Below are positions 25,815-34,311 of a DNA stretch of 64,000 bases, piece after piece. The stretch lies in contig NZ_NMUA01000017.1 of assembly GCF_002312805.1 (NCBI RefSeq), positions 41,285 to 105,284 of the forward strand. The letters run 5' to 3'. This DNA is from Sphingobium sp. D43FB. Lineage in GTDB: Bacteria; Pseudomonadota; Alphaproteobacteria; Sphingomonadales; Sphingomonadaceae. Every line of letters starts with the position of its first letter. Position 1 is the stretch's first letter. The notes beneath the pieces were generated by a model. That model did no database searches. It was not told the DNA's origin and saw only the letters and a list, made by a program, of their open reading frames with translations. Made by a program: the position numbers and the translations under genes.

Positions 25815-25841
25815 CCGATGTTTGAATAACATCGGCGTTTT
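25815..25841 (+). terminator. Hairpin terminator before the accessory cassette
   Basis: CCGATGTT-TGAAT-AACATCGG is a perfect 8-bp stem followed by CGTTTT. It would end transcription coming from regA and tRNA-Gly and insulate the next cluster. The rest of the 448-base gap 25638-26085 has no credible gene; it presumably contains the cassette's promoter, which I cannot pinpoint. Confidence 0.5.
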
Positions 25842-26085
25842 GCGGCCTTCTCCCAAGCCTGTTTCCGGCCAAATACCCTCGTCAGAACCAATGCCCCTTC
25901 GCGGATGCGCACACGCAAAACGGGCAGCGGCACCGGCACTCTCCCCAAATCCAGAGCATAATGGATCAAGATTTAGGCGCGCTTGGATTGTCAAACATCC
26001 TCATCCCCTGAAATATCGCGGTCGAGCCAGACAGTCGATGCATGGAGTCTCGATCTTTCGGCAGGGTCATTGGGGGAATAGGGTG

Positions 26086-28743
26086 ATGCAGGATCTTTCC
26101 AGTTACACCAGCATTCACGCGCCGGGCGACGTGTCCAAGCTGATCGACGACGCCCTTATTGGAGATGACTATCTCTCGATTGCGTCGGAATTTCGATTTC
26201 GCCGGACCCGCGACCTACTCGACGATCCCAATGCTGGACTGACCCAATGGCTGTCAGACGAAGCCGCCAACTGGGCTGCCTCCAGCGATATCCACATCAT
26301 GCGCGACCGGATCGAAGCGTGGTGGACCGGTGGCGACGAGCTTGATTATTCTCCCCTCGATGAGCTGACGGGAAAGGCTAAAATCCGCCTGTCCGACAAT
26401 GTTTCACCGCTCTATCAGCTAAAGCCTAATGGCGATCCGGCAAACGCCAATGACTGGACTGTGCTGGAAAACGGAAAGCATGTCATCATCGAGGCTTCGC
26501 CGGATCCCCGATCCCCGTTTTATTTCATGGCAAGCCCTTTGGGCACCGCGCCTCTCCAACCGCCAGACCTTAGTCCAAGCAGCAGCGCCATACGCAATTA
26601 TGAGACTTTCTGGGCCAACATCGGCAAGATCGAGCGCGTCTATCTCGACCCCAAAGTCGCAAATTTCACGCAGATGGAACGGATCGATCTTTCGGTCAGT
26701 GCGATCATCGAACGCTATGCCGCCATAGAGGCCGAGCGCGAAATGTTGGTGAAAGCCGAGGCGCAGCTCAATCTGAATACTCCCGAGGTGCAGGGTAACC
26801 AGGTCGCCATCCTCGCGCGGCTCGACGAAGTGCGATTGATGATCACGCGCCGCGCCGCGCTTGAGCGGCTCGTCAGCGCGCTCCAGGGGCGGGCCGCAGA
26901 GAAAGGCTTCCACCTTGAGATCAAGGGCGACACTAAAAAGCAACCGCCTGACCCGGAGACCCTTACCAAAGGGCGCATCTATCAGCGGTTTCAGTTCATC
27001 CATCGCTGGGTCGAGGCGGTGCAACGCTCCAAGACCAGAGGCGGCCTATTTGGCACCAGTCGCAGGACATGGACGGAATATCATCATCTCACGAAGGAGG
27101 TCATAGGCTATCGCGAAATCCACGGCACGGACTCGCAAGTCACGCGCTATATCGAGGATAATCTTCAAAATTTTGACGTCCGCATCCTGCGGCTCACCCC
27201 GCTCGGCTATTTCACGCAGGACGATGTTGCACTCGCCGACATTCTCGACCTGTGCGAGATTGATCCGTCCTTCCGGGCGACCTGCGCCCTGCTGGTGCCG
27301 GAATATGATCAGACCCTCTTCGGCGATGACGTGGTCACCGGCTATCGCGTCATTCGCAAGCCACAGCGAGGACGGCGGCTGAGGGGTCTGCCCCACATTC
27401 ATCTGGAAGAACATGTCTCCTATCGCATGCGCTGGCGCGGCTGCGAGCTTGGCGAACTTAATTCCAGCATCGCATTGATGCCTGGCGAAGAGCGCGTGAT
27501 CAACATCAAGACCGTGCGCCGCTCGATGCAGGAATATGAGATTCGCTCGACCAATGTCGCGGAGATGGAAGCCAGTAGTTCCACCGACACGCTCAGCAGC
27601 GTCGAGACGGAATTTTCCCGCGAAAACAGCTCCGAGCGCACCAGTTCCTGGAGCGCGCGCGGAAAGGTAAGCGGCAATGGCTGGGGCGGCGGCGCAGATG
27701 CAAAGGGCGATTCGCGCAAGTCCGCAAGGGAATTTGCCAAGACGCTCAATCGCCTCACCAACCAGGCGGTCAACAAGATGCGCAAGGCCAGCCGCCAGGA
27801 AGTGATCTCGCGCGAACTGACGCGGGTGGAGGCTGAAAACACGATGGATTCAAACGGCCGGATCACCAATCCCAATGTCGGCCGCACGCTCAACATCAAC
27901 TTCTTCAACGTCAACAACATCTATATCGTCGGTACATTTTTGAGCGACCTTGAAATTTTATACCGGTCACCCTTCGAAATGATCGACGGGACAGGCATTG
28001 AGGATGTGCGCTATTACCGTCTGAGCGAACTCGACCGCTTCTGGAGCGATTATAGCGCCGATATGCGCCGCATCGTGACCTGCGCGTTGCGGTCGGAAAA
28101 TCGGGATATGATCGGTCCAAAATTGGAGCAGGCTTTAGATAAGATCAATGCGACGCTTGTGCAGAGCGTGCGCGGCGCGCTGCAGCGCACGGTTGATGAA
28201 TATGATATCGCGTCAACCTCGCTCGACAAGGTCGACGCTTTCGCGTTCGGCGATGGAACCCAAAAGCTGACGGAGAACGGTGACGACACGTTCGAGGACA
28301 TTGTCACGCGGATGCGGGAAACTGGCAAGGAGATCGACAACACGCTCATTACTGCACCGTCGGGGGCCATTTATGCGGACTCTGTTCTCGGCCAGGCCGA
28401 AGCGCTGGAATCCTATGCCGTCGACCTTCGTCGGCTGGAGGTCGAGCGCAGCCTCACCGCAATCCTGCGGGACCGGCACCAACTCGGCGCGCCGGATCCA
28501 GATATTCAACGGCGCATCTTCGATAATATCAGCTTCGAACGCGACGGTGCAACGCTCCGCCTGACGCTCGGCGCAACACCGCCCAGCGGCACGTGGCAAT
28601 TGCTGCTCGACAGCCTGCCAGTGGCCATGCTGGAACTCACACCCGATCAGAAACGCTATGAGGTGACTATTCCCGAAGCGCTGCGTGCGCATGGCTGGCT
28701 GGATCAGGCGAACGCGATCTTGGTCTGCATCGCGGCGCCATGA
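26086..28743 (+). CDS. Large protein of unknown function, first gene of peptidoglycan-enzyme cassette
   Basis: An 885-residue protein I do not recognise. No signal peptide or obvious transmembrane helix. An N-terminal region (1-190) precedes a charged helical segment likely to form a coiled coil (about 195-270, rich in Glu, Arg, Leu). A globular middle leads to PGEERVINIKTVRRS (about 466 on). Residues about 494-545 are almost entirely Ser, Thr, Glu, Gly and Asn, followed by a basic helical stretch, then NPNVGRTLNINFFNVN. The C-terminal 60 residues look like a beta-rich domain. The polar Ser/Thr-rich segment between ordered parts recalls membrane-insertion or assembly loops, but this is speculation. 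The frame is open from 25822; the ATG at 26086 has GGGGGAA upstream. Codon use is visibly less GC-biased than in neighbouring genes, hinting at transfer. Confidence 0.85.
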   Translation: MQDLSSYTSIHAPGDVSKLIDDALIGDDYLSIASEFRFRRTRDLLDDPNAGLTQWLSDEAANWAASSDIHIMRDRIEAWWTGGDELDYSPLDELTGKAKIRLSDNVSPLYQLKPNGDPANANDWTVLENGKHVIIEASPDPRSPFYFMASPLGTAPLQPPDLSPSSSAIRNYETFWANIGKIERVYLDPKVANFTQMERIDLSVSAIIERYAAIEAEREMLVKAEAQLNLNTPEVQGNQVAILARLDEVRLMITRRAALERLVSALQGRAAEKGFHLEIKGDTKKQPPDPETLTKGRIYQRFQFIHRWVEAVQRSKTRGGLFGTSRRTWTEYHHLTKEVIGYREIHGTDSQVTRYIEDNLQNFDVRILRLTPLGYFTQDDVALADILDLCEIDPSFRATCALLVPEYDQTLFGDDVVTGYRVIRKPQRGRRLRGLPHIHLEEHVSYRMRWRGCELGELNSSIALMPGEERVINIKTVRRSMQEYEIRSTNVAEMEASSSTDTLSSVETEFSRENSSERTSSWSARGKVSGNGWGGGADAKGDSRKSAREFAKTLNRLTNQAVNKMRKASRQEVISRELTRVEAENTMDSNGRITNPNVGRTLNINFFNVNNIYIVGTFLSDLEILYRSPFEMIDGTGIEDVRYYRLSELDRFWSDYSADMRRIVTCALRSENRDMIGPKLEQALDKINATLVQSVRGALQRTVDEYDIASTSLDKVDAFAFGDGTQKLTENGDDTFEDIVTRMRETGKEIDNTLITAPSGAIYADSVLGQAEALESYAVDLRRLEVERSLTAILRDRHQLGAPDPDIQRRIFDNISFERDGATLRLTLGATPPSGTWQLLLDSLPVAMLELTPDQKRYEVTIPEALRAHGWLDQANAILVCIAAP

Positions 28744-28746
28744 TCG

Positions 28747-29340
28747 ATGACACATCATGGCTTGGCCTCGCTCGACACGACGCAATATCGCCATTCCAAA
28801 CCCCTTGAGTTCGACGTCATCGTCCACCGCGAAGGACCGGGTGGATATTGGACGCTAAATTATCGCGACGAACGTCGCACGTCGATCAGCATGCATCTTA
28901 TCACGTCGCTGCAAGGCTATGCCGATCAGAAATCGGGGCTGACCCCACCCGGCACCTATCTGATCGTCAAACGCAAGTACGACCCACCGAAAATATTGCA
29001 GCAAATGCTCCAACGAAAATTTCTGGAGGAACCGGCTGCTCAGGTGCATCCGGACTTGTGGTTCAAACTTGAGCGGCTGGACGAGAGGGTCGGAGATGAT
29101 GCCACGCACTTCAATACAGTGCGTCGTGAACAATTGCGGCTGCATTTCGGATCGCTGAGCCTCGGCTGCATCACGCTGAAAGACGCCACGCAATATCAAG
29201 ATCTCGTGAAGGCGCTCGCCGCTGCAAAGCCTGGTTGGTTCGACCCGAAGACAGGCCGCTTCTCAGACAAGAAAACGAGCAAGTCGATCGAATATTTCGG
29301 GAAAATCATCATACCCCCAAGCGGAGTACGACCCCGATGA
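28747..29340 (+). CDS. Tlde1/DUF2778-like L,D-transpeptidase-fold protein
   Basis: A 197-residue protein beginning three bases after the large gene. The segment GLTPPGTYLIV (about residues 64-74) and RLHFGSLSLGCITL (131-144) match the architecture of L,D-transpeptidase-type active sites, H-x-x-x-x-S-x-G-C, giving catalytic His133 and Cys141. The spacing and the preceding Arg are closest to the Tlde1 (DUF2778) family, which includes type VI secretion effectors that cut or exchange peptidoglycan stem peptides. No signal peptide is present, so it would need a special route to reach the cell wall. Catalytic family is well supported by motif; role as effector is inference. Confidence 0.72.
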   Translation: MTHHGLASLDTTQYRHSKPLEFDVIVHREGPGGYWTLNYRDERRTSISMHLITSLQGYADQKSGLTPPGTYLIVKRKYDPPKILQQMLQRKFLEEPAAQVHPDLWFKLERLDERVGDDATHFNTVRREQLRLHFGSLSLGCITLKDATQYQDLVKALAAAKPGWFDPKTGRFSDKKTSKSIEYFGKIIIPPSGVRPR

Positions 29341-29462
29341 CCAACCAATCTGTCGAACACGCAATTTCCATTGCGGAGGCCTGGACCCTGAACGGATCGA
29401 CCGATGCATTCGAGGATATGTTCTGGGCAGCGTCTGCCTTGAGCGACATCGTAACGATATAA
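29337..29462 (+). CDS. 41-residue small protein between the two peptidoglycan enzymes
   Basis: A short frame overlapping the preceding stop by four bases (ATGA), a strong hint that it is translated by coupling. It encodes an acidic peptide with a Trp and Phe-rich second half (EDMFWAASALSD) and no signal peptide or transmembrane helix. No known family. It could be an immunity or chaperone-like peptide, or a short linker of no function. An amidase with its own Shine-Dalgarno follows after 14 bases. Confidence 0.55.
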   Translation: MTNQSVEHAISIAEAWTLNGSTDAFEDMFWAASALSDIVTI

Positions 29463-29476
29463 AAAGGGACAAGTTA

Positions 29477-30151
29477 ATGGACAGGAATCAACTGACTCAG
29501 TCGCTCAACCTGCGAGAGGAACTGATCGCAGTTGGTCGGCCTAATCGACCAGGAAAGCGCTTGGTGCCGTCATCGATCACGCTTCACAATCCCGGCAACA
29601 CTGGCCGAACCGCCGATGCTGACCGTCACTCAAAAATGGTCCGCAACAAAGGATATCACGAAGGAAGTAACGGGGCCAAGATATGGGTGTCCTGGCATTA
29701 TACCGTGGATGATCAGTGTGTTATCAAACAGCTACCCATCAATGAGATGGCCTATCACGCCAAGAAAGGTAACGGGACGAGCATCGCGATCGAGGTATGC
29801 ATGAATGCCGGAATCGACCAAGCCGCCGCAAATGCCCGCGCTGCGCGGCTGGTCGCTGCCCTCCTCTATGATTTTGGCTGGGACGTGAACGCGCTCAAAA
29901 CGCACAAGGATTGGACGGGTAAAAATTGCCCGCAGTTGCTCCTCTCCGATTGGGCGGCCTTCAAAAAGAACGTGGAGGCCATTAGGACATCGATCACTGC
30001 TGCTTCTTTGGGTGCCCTGAGCACGAAATCACATGATGTCACCAGCTCACGGCAAAAGAGTTCCGCAGCGCTTGGAGAACCGAGCGAAGACGATCTTTCG
30101 GTCGAGATCGATCATGATCTGATGACCGACCAGTTTCTGGACACTCTATAG
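29477..30151 (+). CDS. N-acetylmuramoyl-L-alanine amidase (Amidase_2 family)
   Basis: A 224-residue zinc amidase that cuts the bond between MurNAc and the stem peptide. Zinc ligands are visible at His37 (SITLHNPGNT), His143 and Cys151 (THKDWTGKNCPQ), and the catalytic Glu at 106 (SIAIEVCMN). WVSWHYTVDD and INEMAYHAKKGNGTS match Bacillus phage-type and CwlA-type endolysins. A tail of about 50 polar residues follows the domain, with no recognisable wall-binding repeat. No signal peptide. AAAGGGA precedes the ATG. It closes the four-gene cassette. Confidence 0.9.
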   Translation: MDRNQLTQSLNLREELIAVGRPNRPGKRLVPSSITLHNPGNTGRTADADRHSKMVRNKGYHEGSNGAKIWVSWHYTVDDQCVIKQLPINEMAYHAKKGNGTSIAIEVCMNAGIDQAAANARAARLVAALLYDFGWDVNALKTHKDWTGKNCPQLLLSDWAAFKKNVEAIRTSITAASLGALSTKSHDVTSSRQKSSAALGEPSEDDLSVEIDHDLMTDQFLDTL

Positions 30152-30168
30152 AAAGCGCAAAACCATTG

Positions 30169-30198
30169 GCAGCTGTTTGTCTCCCTACAAACAGCTGC
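30169..30198. terminator. Perfect 12-bp hairpin after the cassette
   Basis: GCAGCTGTTTGT-ctccct-ACAAACAGCTGC is a perfect 12-bp stem with a 6-base loop, 17 bases after the amidase stop and 27 bases before the convergent PfkB gene's stop. No long T-run follows. It is placed to end both transcripts. Confidence 0.6.
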
Positions 30199-30225
30199 TG
30201 CAGGATTGTTCCCACGGCGCTTAGA

Positions 30226-31134
30226 TTAATAAGGCGCGTCGGTATCCTTTGGCGGAATCGCGCCACGCCGTCCGATATTCCATCCCGCCAGCCGATGCCC
30301 GGCCAGCGCGGCGTCCGCCGGCGTCGCGCCGCCCAGTCGCGCGTGGAGATAGCCGCCGTTGAAGGCATCGCCCGCGCCGCTTGAATCCACGACGTCCAGC
30401 GATCGGGGAATGGGCACCACCTGCCCGTCGACCAGGCAGCCATCGCCGCCCAGCTTGACGATGATCTCCCGGCCCTCGCCCGCGCCCCAGCGGGTCGCGG
30501 CATCCTGCGCATCATCCGCCTCGCCCATCTCGACCTCGTCCGCCAGCGTCGGCAGGCCAATATCGGCCAGCGCAATCGCCCGGTCGCGCCAGTGCCGGGC
30601 GGTGGCCGCATCGTCCCACAAGCGCGCGCGGTAATTGCCGTCGAACGCCACCTTGCCGCCCCGCGCCCGCACCGCCGCGCACAGGTCCAGCAACGCCTCT
30701 CGCCCCTCATCGGGCAGGATGGCAAGCGTGATCAACGAGAAATAGAGCAGGTCCGATTGCGCCGCCGCCGCGACCATCGCCGCGCTGCCGGGCAGCACGA
30801 ACATCCGCCGCGCCGCCGCTTCGCTGCGCCAATAATGGAAGCTGCGTTCGCCGCTCGCATCCGTCTCGATCGCATAGAGGCCCGGCAACCGGTCGGCAGC
30901 GCGTAGAACGAGTGACGTATCCACGCCCTCGGCTTCCCATGCCGCACACAGCTCGGCGCTCATCGGGTCGCTGCCCATCGCGCTTGCCAGCCGGACCCTG
31001 TCGCCCGACCGGGCGAGATGCACGGCGGTATTGATGACATCGCCGCCATAGCGCAGGTTCCAGCTATCGCCCGTCCCCCGGCTCAGCTCCAGCATGGCTT
31101 CGCCAATCACCGTGACCGTCACACCCTCGCCCAT
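30226..31134 (-). CDS. PfkB-family sugar kinase, KDG kinase-like
   Basis: A 302-residue cytosolic kinase of the ribokinase/PfkB family. The N-terminal VIGEAMLELSRG and GGDVINTAVHLARSG hold the substrate site, and the C-terminal DSSGAGDAFNGGYL is the PfkB signature with the catalytic Asp and anion hole. The order and EAMLE start resemble 2-dehydro-3-deoxygluconate kinases (KdgK), which feed the Entner-Doudoroff route, but other sugars are possible. The frame extends to a TTG at 31155; the ATG at 31134 is preferred. Stands alone; 186 non-coding bases separate it from the divergent kinase gene. Confidence 0.85.
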   Translation of the reverse strand: MGEGVTVTVIGEAMLELSRGTGDSWNLRYGGDVINTAVHLARSGDRVRLASAMGSDPMSAELCAAWEAEGVDTSLVLRAADRLPGLYAIETDASGERSFHYWRSEAAARRMFVLPGSAAMVAAAAQSDLLYFSLITLAILPDEGREALLDLCAAVRARGGKVAFDGNYRARLWDDAATARHWRDRAIALADIGLPTLADEVEMGEADDAQDAATRWGAGEGREIIVKLGGDGCLVDGQVVPIPRSLDVVDSSGAGDAFNGGYLHARLGGATPADAALAGHRLAGWNIGRRGAIPPKDTDAPY

Positions 31135-31320
31135 GCCCACATCCCGTCCAGCCAAACCCGTCTATGCCGGCGCGTGGTGGCGCAGAGCGGCCGCCCAAGT
31201 CAAGCCATCCCACCGTTCGCATCTCCGCCTTCCTACCATGTGGAACGATCGGGCTGCTTTGGCGTTTGCCTAAAGGCAAGGGGATGACGTCATGATCATG
31301 GCGTCCTGATCGGGACTATA

Positions 31321-33285
31321 ATGAACAAGGGTCTATCCGGTTATACGGGCAACCGCTTCGAACTGCTGGTTCAGAGCGTTACCGACTATGCCATCTACAT
31401 GCTGGATGCCGATGGCGTGGTGGTCAGCTGGAATGCGGGCGCGGAACGGTTCAAGGGCTATGCCGCCGACGAGATTATCGGCCAGCATTTCTCCCGCTTC
31501 TACACGCCGGAAGATCAAGCCACCGGCATTCCCGCGCTTGCCCTCTACACCGCCGACCATGACGGCCGGTTCGAAGCCGAAGGCTGGCGCGTCCGCAAGG
31601 ACGGCACGCAATTTTGGGCCAATGTCGTCATCGACCCCATCCGCGATGCGCAAGATGGCCAATTGCTGGGCTTTGCCAAGGTCACCCGCGACCTGACCAA
31701 ACGGCGCGCGGTGCAGGAAGCGCTCCGATCCAGCGAGGAGCGGTTTCGCCTGCTCGTCGAAAGCGTCACCGACTATGCCATCTATATGCTCGATCCAGTC
31801 GGTACGATCACCAGCTGGAACATGGGAGCGGAACGCTTCAAAGGCTATAAGGCCGAGGAAATCCTCGGCCAGAATTTCGCCCGTTTCTATTCGGAAGAGG
31901 ATCGGATGGCGGGGCTGCCCTCGCGCGCGCTCCACACCGCCGAACGCGACGGCCGGTTCGAAGCTGAAGGCTGGCGCATTCGCAAGGATGGATCGCGCTT
32001 CTGGGCCAATGTCGTCATCGACTGCATTCGTGATTCCCAGGGCCAGTTGCTCGGCTTTGCCAAGGTCACCCGCGACCTGACCGAACGGCGCGAATCGCAA
32101 CAGGCGCTCGACGCCGCGCGCGACGCCATCATCCAGACGCAAAAGATGGACGCGATCGGCAAGCTGACCGGCGGCGTCGCCCATGATTTCAACAATCTGC
32201 TCGCCGTCATCGTCGGCAGCCTCGACCTTGCCCGCCAACGTATGGCGAACGGAGCGGATATCAGCCGCTATCTCGATAATGCCATGGCCGCGGCCGAACG
32301 CGGCGCGACGCTGACGCAGCGGATGCTGGCCTTCGCCCGCAAACAGGAATTGAAACTGCAAAGCGTCGATCCGGTCGCGCTGGTGCTGGGCATGGCGGAA
32401 CTGCTGCAAACGACGCTGGGCGGTGCGATCGACATCGAAACCCGCTTCCCGATGTCGCTTGCCAATGTCCATGCCGATCCGGCGCAGCTCGAACTCGCTA
32501 TCTTGAACCTAGCGGTCAATGCGCGCGATGCCATGCCCAATGGCGGCGATATCATCATCGCGGCGCAGGGCTGGACCATCGAACAGGGCGACCGGCCAGA
32601 CCTGTCGCCCGGTGCCTATGTCGAACTGTCCGTGGCCGACAATGGCGAAGGCATGGACGCCGCCACGATCGAGCGCGCCCGCGAACCCTTTTTCACGACC
32701 AAGGGCGTTGGCAAAGGCACCGGCCTTGGCCTGTCGATGGTGCATGGCTTCGTCCAGCAATGCGGCGGATCGCTCACCATCACCAGCAAACCGGGCGAAG
32801 GCACGACCGTCTCGCTCTGGCTCCCCGTATCGCAAGCCGGTCCCGCCGCCGATATCATAGCGCCCGTCGATTACAGCAATAGCCCCAGCCTCCCCCTCGT
32901 CATCCTAGCAGTGGATGATGACGAACTGGTGCTGACCAACACGGCCGGCATGTTGGAGGATCTGGGCCATACCGTGTTCCGCGCGTCGAACGCCGCCGAA
33001 GCCCTGCGGATGCTGGAGCAAGGCGATGTCGATCTGGTGGTGACCGACCATGCCATGCCGGGTATGACCGGCGCGCAACTTGCCGACAGGATCGATCAGA
33101 TGCGGCCCGGATTGCCGGTCGTCATCATCACCGGTTTCGCCGAATTGCCGCCCCATGCCAGCCGCCGCCCGCGCCTCGACAAGCCGTTCCGGCAAGCCGA
33201 ACTGGCACGGATCGTCGCCACCGCCGGACATGCCGCCGCTGCCGCGCGTACGGCCCTCATCCTGCCGCCGGTCGACGGCGAATAG
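31321..33285 (+). CDS. Hybrid histidine kinase (PAS-PAS-HisKA-HATPase-REC)
   Basis: A 654-residue soluble sensor with no transmembrane helix. Two PAS domains (about residues 12-125 and 141-260) are near-duplicates sharing SVTDYAIYMLD, GAERFKGY and DGRFEAEGW. The histidine-kinase core has GGVAHDFNNLLAVIVG (phospho-accepting His near 285), an ATP site with DNGEGMD and KGTGLGLSMVHG, and a C-terminal receiver (AVDDDELV, phospho-accepting Asp in VVTDHAMPGM). This layout occurs in many proteobacterial blue-light and redox sensors, but neither PAS domain has the flavin-binding NCRFLQ motif of LOV domains. No partner regulator gene is adjacent. Confidence 0.92.
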   Translation: MNKGLSGYTGNRFELLVQSVTDYAIYMLDADGVVVSWNAGAERFKGYAADEIIGQHFSRFYTPEDQATGIPALALYTADHDGRFEAEGWRVRKDGTQFWANVVIDPIRDAQDGQLLGFAKVTRDLTKRRAVQEALRSSEERFRLLVESVTDYAIYMLDPVGTITSWNMGAERFKGYKAEEILGQNFARFYSEEDRMAGLPSRALHTAERDGRFEAEGWRIRKDGSRFWANVVIDCIRDSQGQLLGFAKVTRDLTERRESQQALDAARDAIIQTQKMDAIGKLTGGVAHDFNNLLAVIVGSLDLARQRMANGADISRYLDNAMAAAERGATLTQRMLAFARKQELKLQSVDPVALVLGMAELLQTTLGGAIDIETRFPMSLANVHADPAQLELAILNLAVNARDAMPNGGDIIIAAQGWTIEQGDRPDLSPGAYVELSVADNGEGMDAATIERAREPFFTTKGVGKGTGLGLSMVHGFVQQCGGSLTITSKPGEGTTVSLWLPVSQAGPAADIIAPVDYSNSPSLPLVILAVDDDELVLTNTAGMLEDLGHTVFRASNAAEALRMLEQGDVDLVVTDHAMPGMTGAQLADRIDQMRPGLPVVIITGFAELPPHASRRPRLDKPFRQAELARIVATAGHAAAAARTALILPPVDGE

Positions 33286-33432
33286 CGGGGCAGCCAGGGA
33301 TCAACCGACCGTCATCATCGCCCAAACATCGGAAAATTGCGCGATTTTGGTCGCTCCGCCCTTGCAAGCAGGGGCGAGTTCGCCAAAGGGAGTGACAAAC
33401 ACCCCACCTTCTCCTCCGGCCAGCAGGACTGC

Positions 33433-34311
33433 ATGGACACGCCCACCGCCCTGACCCCGACCTCGCATTTCTTCACCTCGCTCCGCACCCGGCTCCACTA
33501 TCTCGATTGGGGCAATAGCGCCGCGCCGGTGCTGATCCTGGTCCATGGCGGCTTCGATCATGGGCGCAGCTGGGACTGGACGGCGCGCGCGCTGGCGAAG
33601 GATTATCATGTCATCGCGCCGGACCTGCGCGGCCATGGCGACAGCGCCTGGTCGCCCGACGGCTCCTATATGATGGCCAATTATCTCTATGATCTGGCCC
33701 AGTTGGTCGACCTGCTCGACCGCCCGCCCGTCACCATCGTCGGCCATTCGCTCGGCGGGTCGATCGCCTTGCGTTACGCTGGCCTGTTCCCCGACAAGGT
33801 GCAGCGCATCGTCGCCCTCGAAGGGCTTGGCCTGTCACCTGACCGGTTGAAGGAAAAGGCCGAGGAAGCATCGCTCGACGTCTGGCGGCAATGGATCGAC
33901 ACGCGCCGCGCCAATGCCCGCCGCACGCCCAGGCGCTATGCCACGATCGAGGCCGCGATAGGTCGCATGCGCGAACGTAACGAGCATCTTTCCGTCGAAC
34001 AGGCGCTGCACCTCACCATTCACGGCGTCAACCGCAATGAGGATGGCAGCTTCAGCTGGAAGTTCGACCCCTATCTCAGCAGCGCCGCGCCACAGGCCGG
34101 CTCAGACGCCGATCTGCCTGACTTCTGGTCGCGCATCACTTGCCCGACCCTGCTGTGCCTGGGGCAGGATAGCTGGGCCTCAAACCCGGCAAAGGACGGC
34201 CGCATGGCGCATTTCGCCGATGCGCGTCTGGTCGAATTTCCTGACGCTGGCCACTGGCTGCATCACGACCAGTTCGACCGCTTCATCGCCGAGCTACGCG
34301 CCTTCCTATGA
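33433..34311 (+). CDS. Alpha/beta hydrolase
   Basis: A 292-residue esterase/hydrolase-fold enzyme. It shows the oxyanion LVHGGFDHGRSWDWT, the nucleophile elbow VGHSLGGS, and the catalytic His in DAGHWLHHDQ; the acid is probably the Asp in LCLGQDSWAS. Similar proteins act on small esters, epoxides or C-C bonds. The frame is open from 33337, but the ATG at 33433 begins the core domain. It ends convergently with the nitronate monooxygenase-like gene, with a six-base overlap of the coding ends. The substrate is unknown. Confidence 0.85.
   Translation: MDTPTALTPTSHFFTSLRTRLHYLDWGNSAAPVLILVHGGFDHGRSWDWTARALAKDYHVIAPDLRGHGDSAWSPDGSYMMANYLYDLAQLVDLLDRPPVTIVGHSLGGSIALRYAGLFPDKVQRIVALEGLGLSPDRLKEKAEEASLDVWRQWIDTRRANARRTPRRYATIEAAIGRMRERNEHLSVEQALHLTIHGVNRNEDGSFSWKFDPYLSSAAPQAGSDADLPDFWSRITCPTLLCLGQDSWASNPAKDGRMAHFADARLVEFPDAGHWLHHDQFDRFIAELRAFL

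Noticed and set aside
26086..30151. Reading the cassette as a prophage lysis module
   Set aside because: The amidase resembles phage endolysins, but there are no holin, terminase, capsid, tail or integrase genes within the window, and flanking genes are ordinary chromosomal ones.
25600..30230. Attachment-site duplication of the tRNA-Gly 3' end
   Set aside because: I looked for a second copy of the T-arm/acceptor sequence around 30150-30240 and saw none.
31321..33285. PAS-PAS kinase as a LOV blue-light receptor
   Set aside because: Domain order is similar to LOV kinases, but the flavin-binding NCRFLQ motif with its Cys is absent in both PAS domains.
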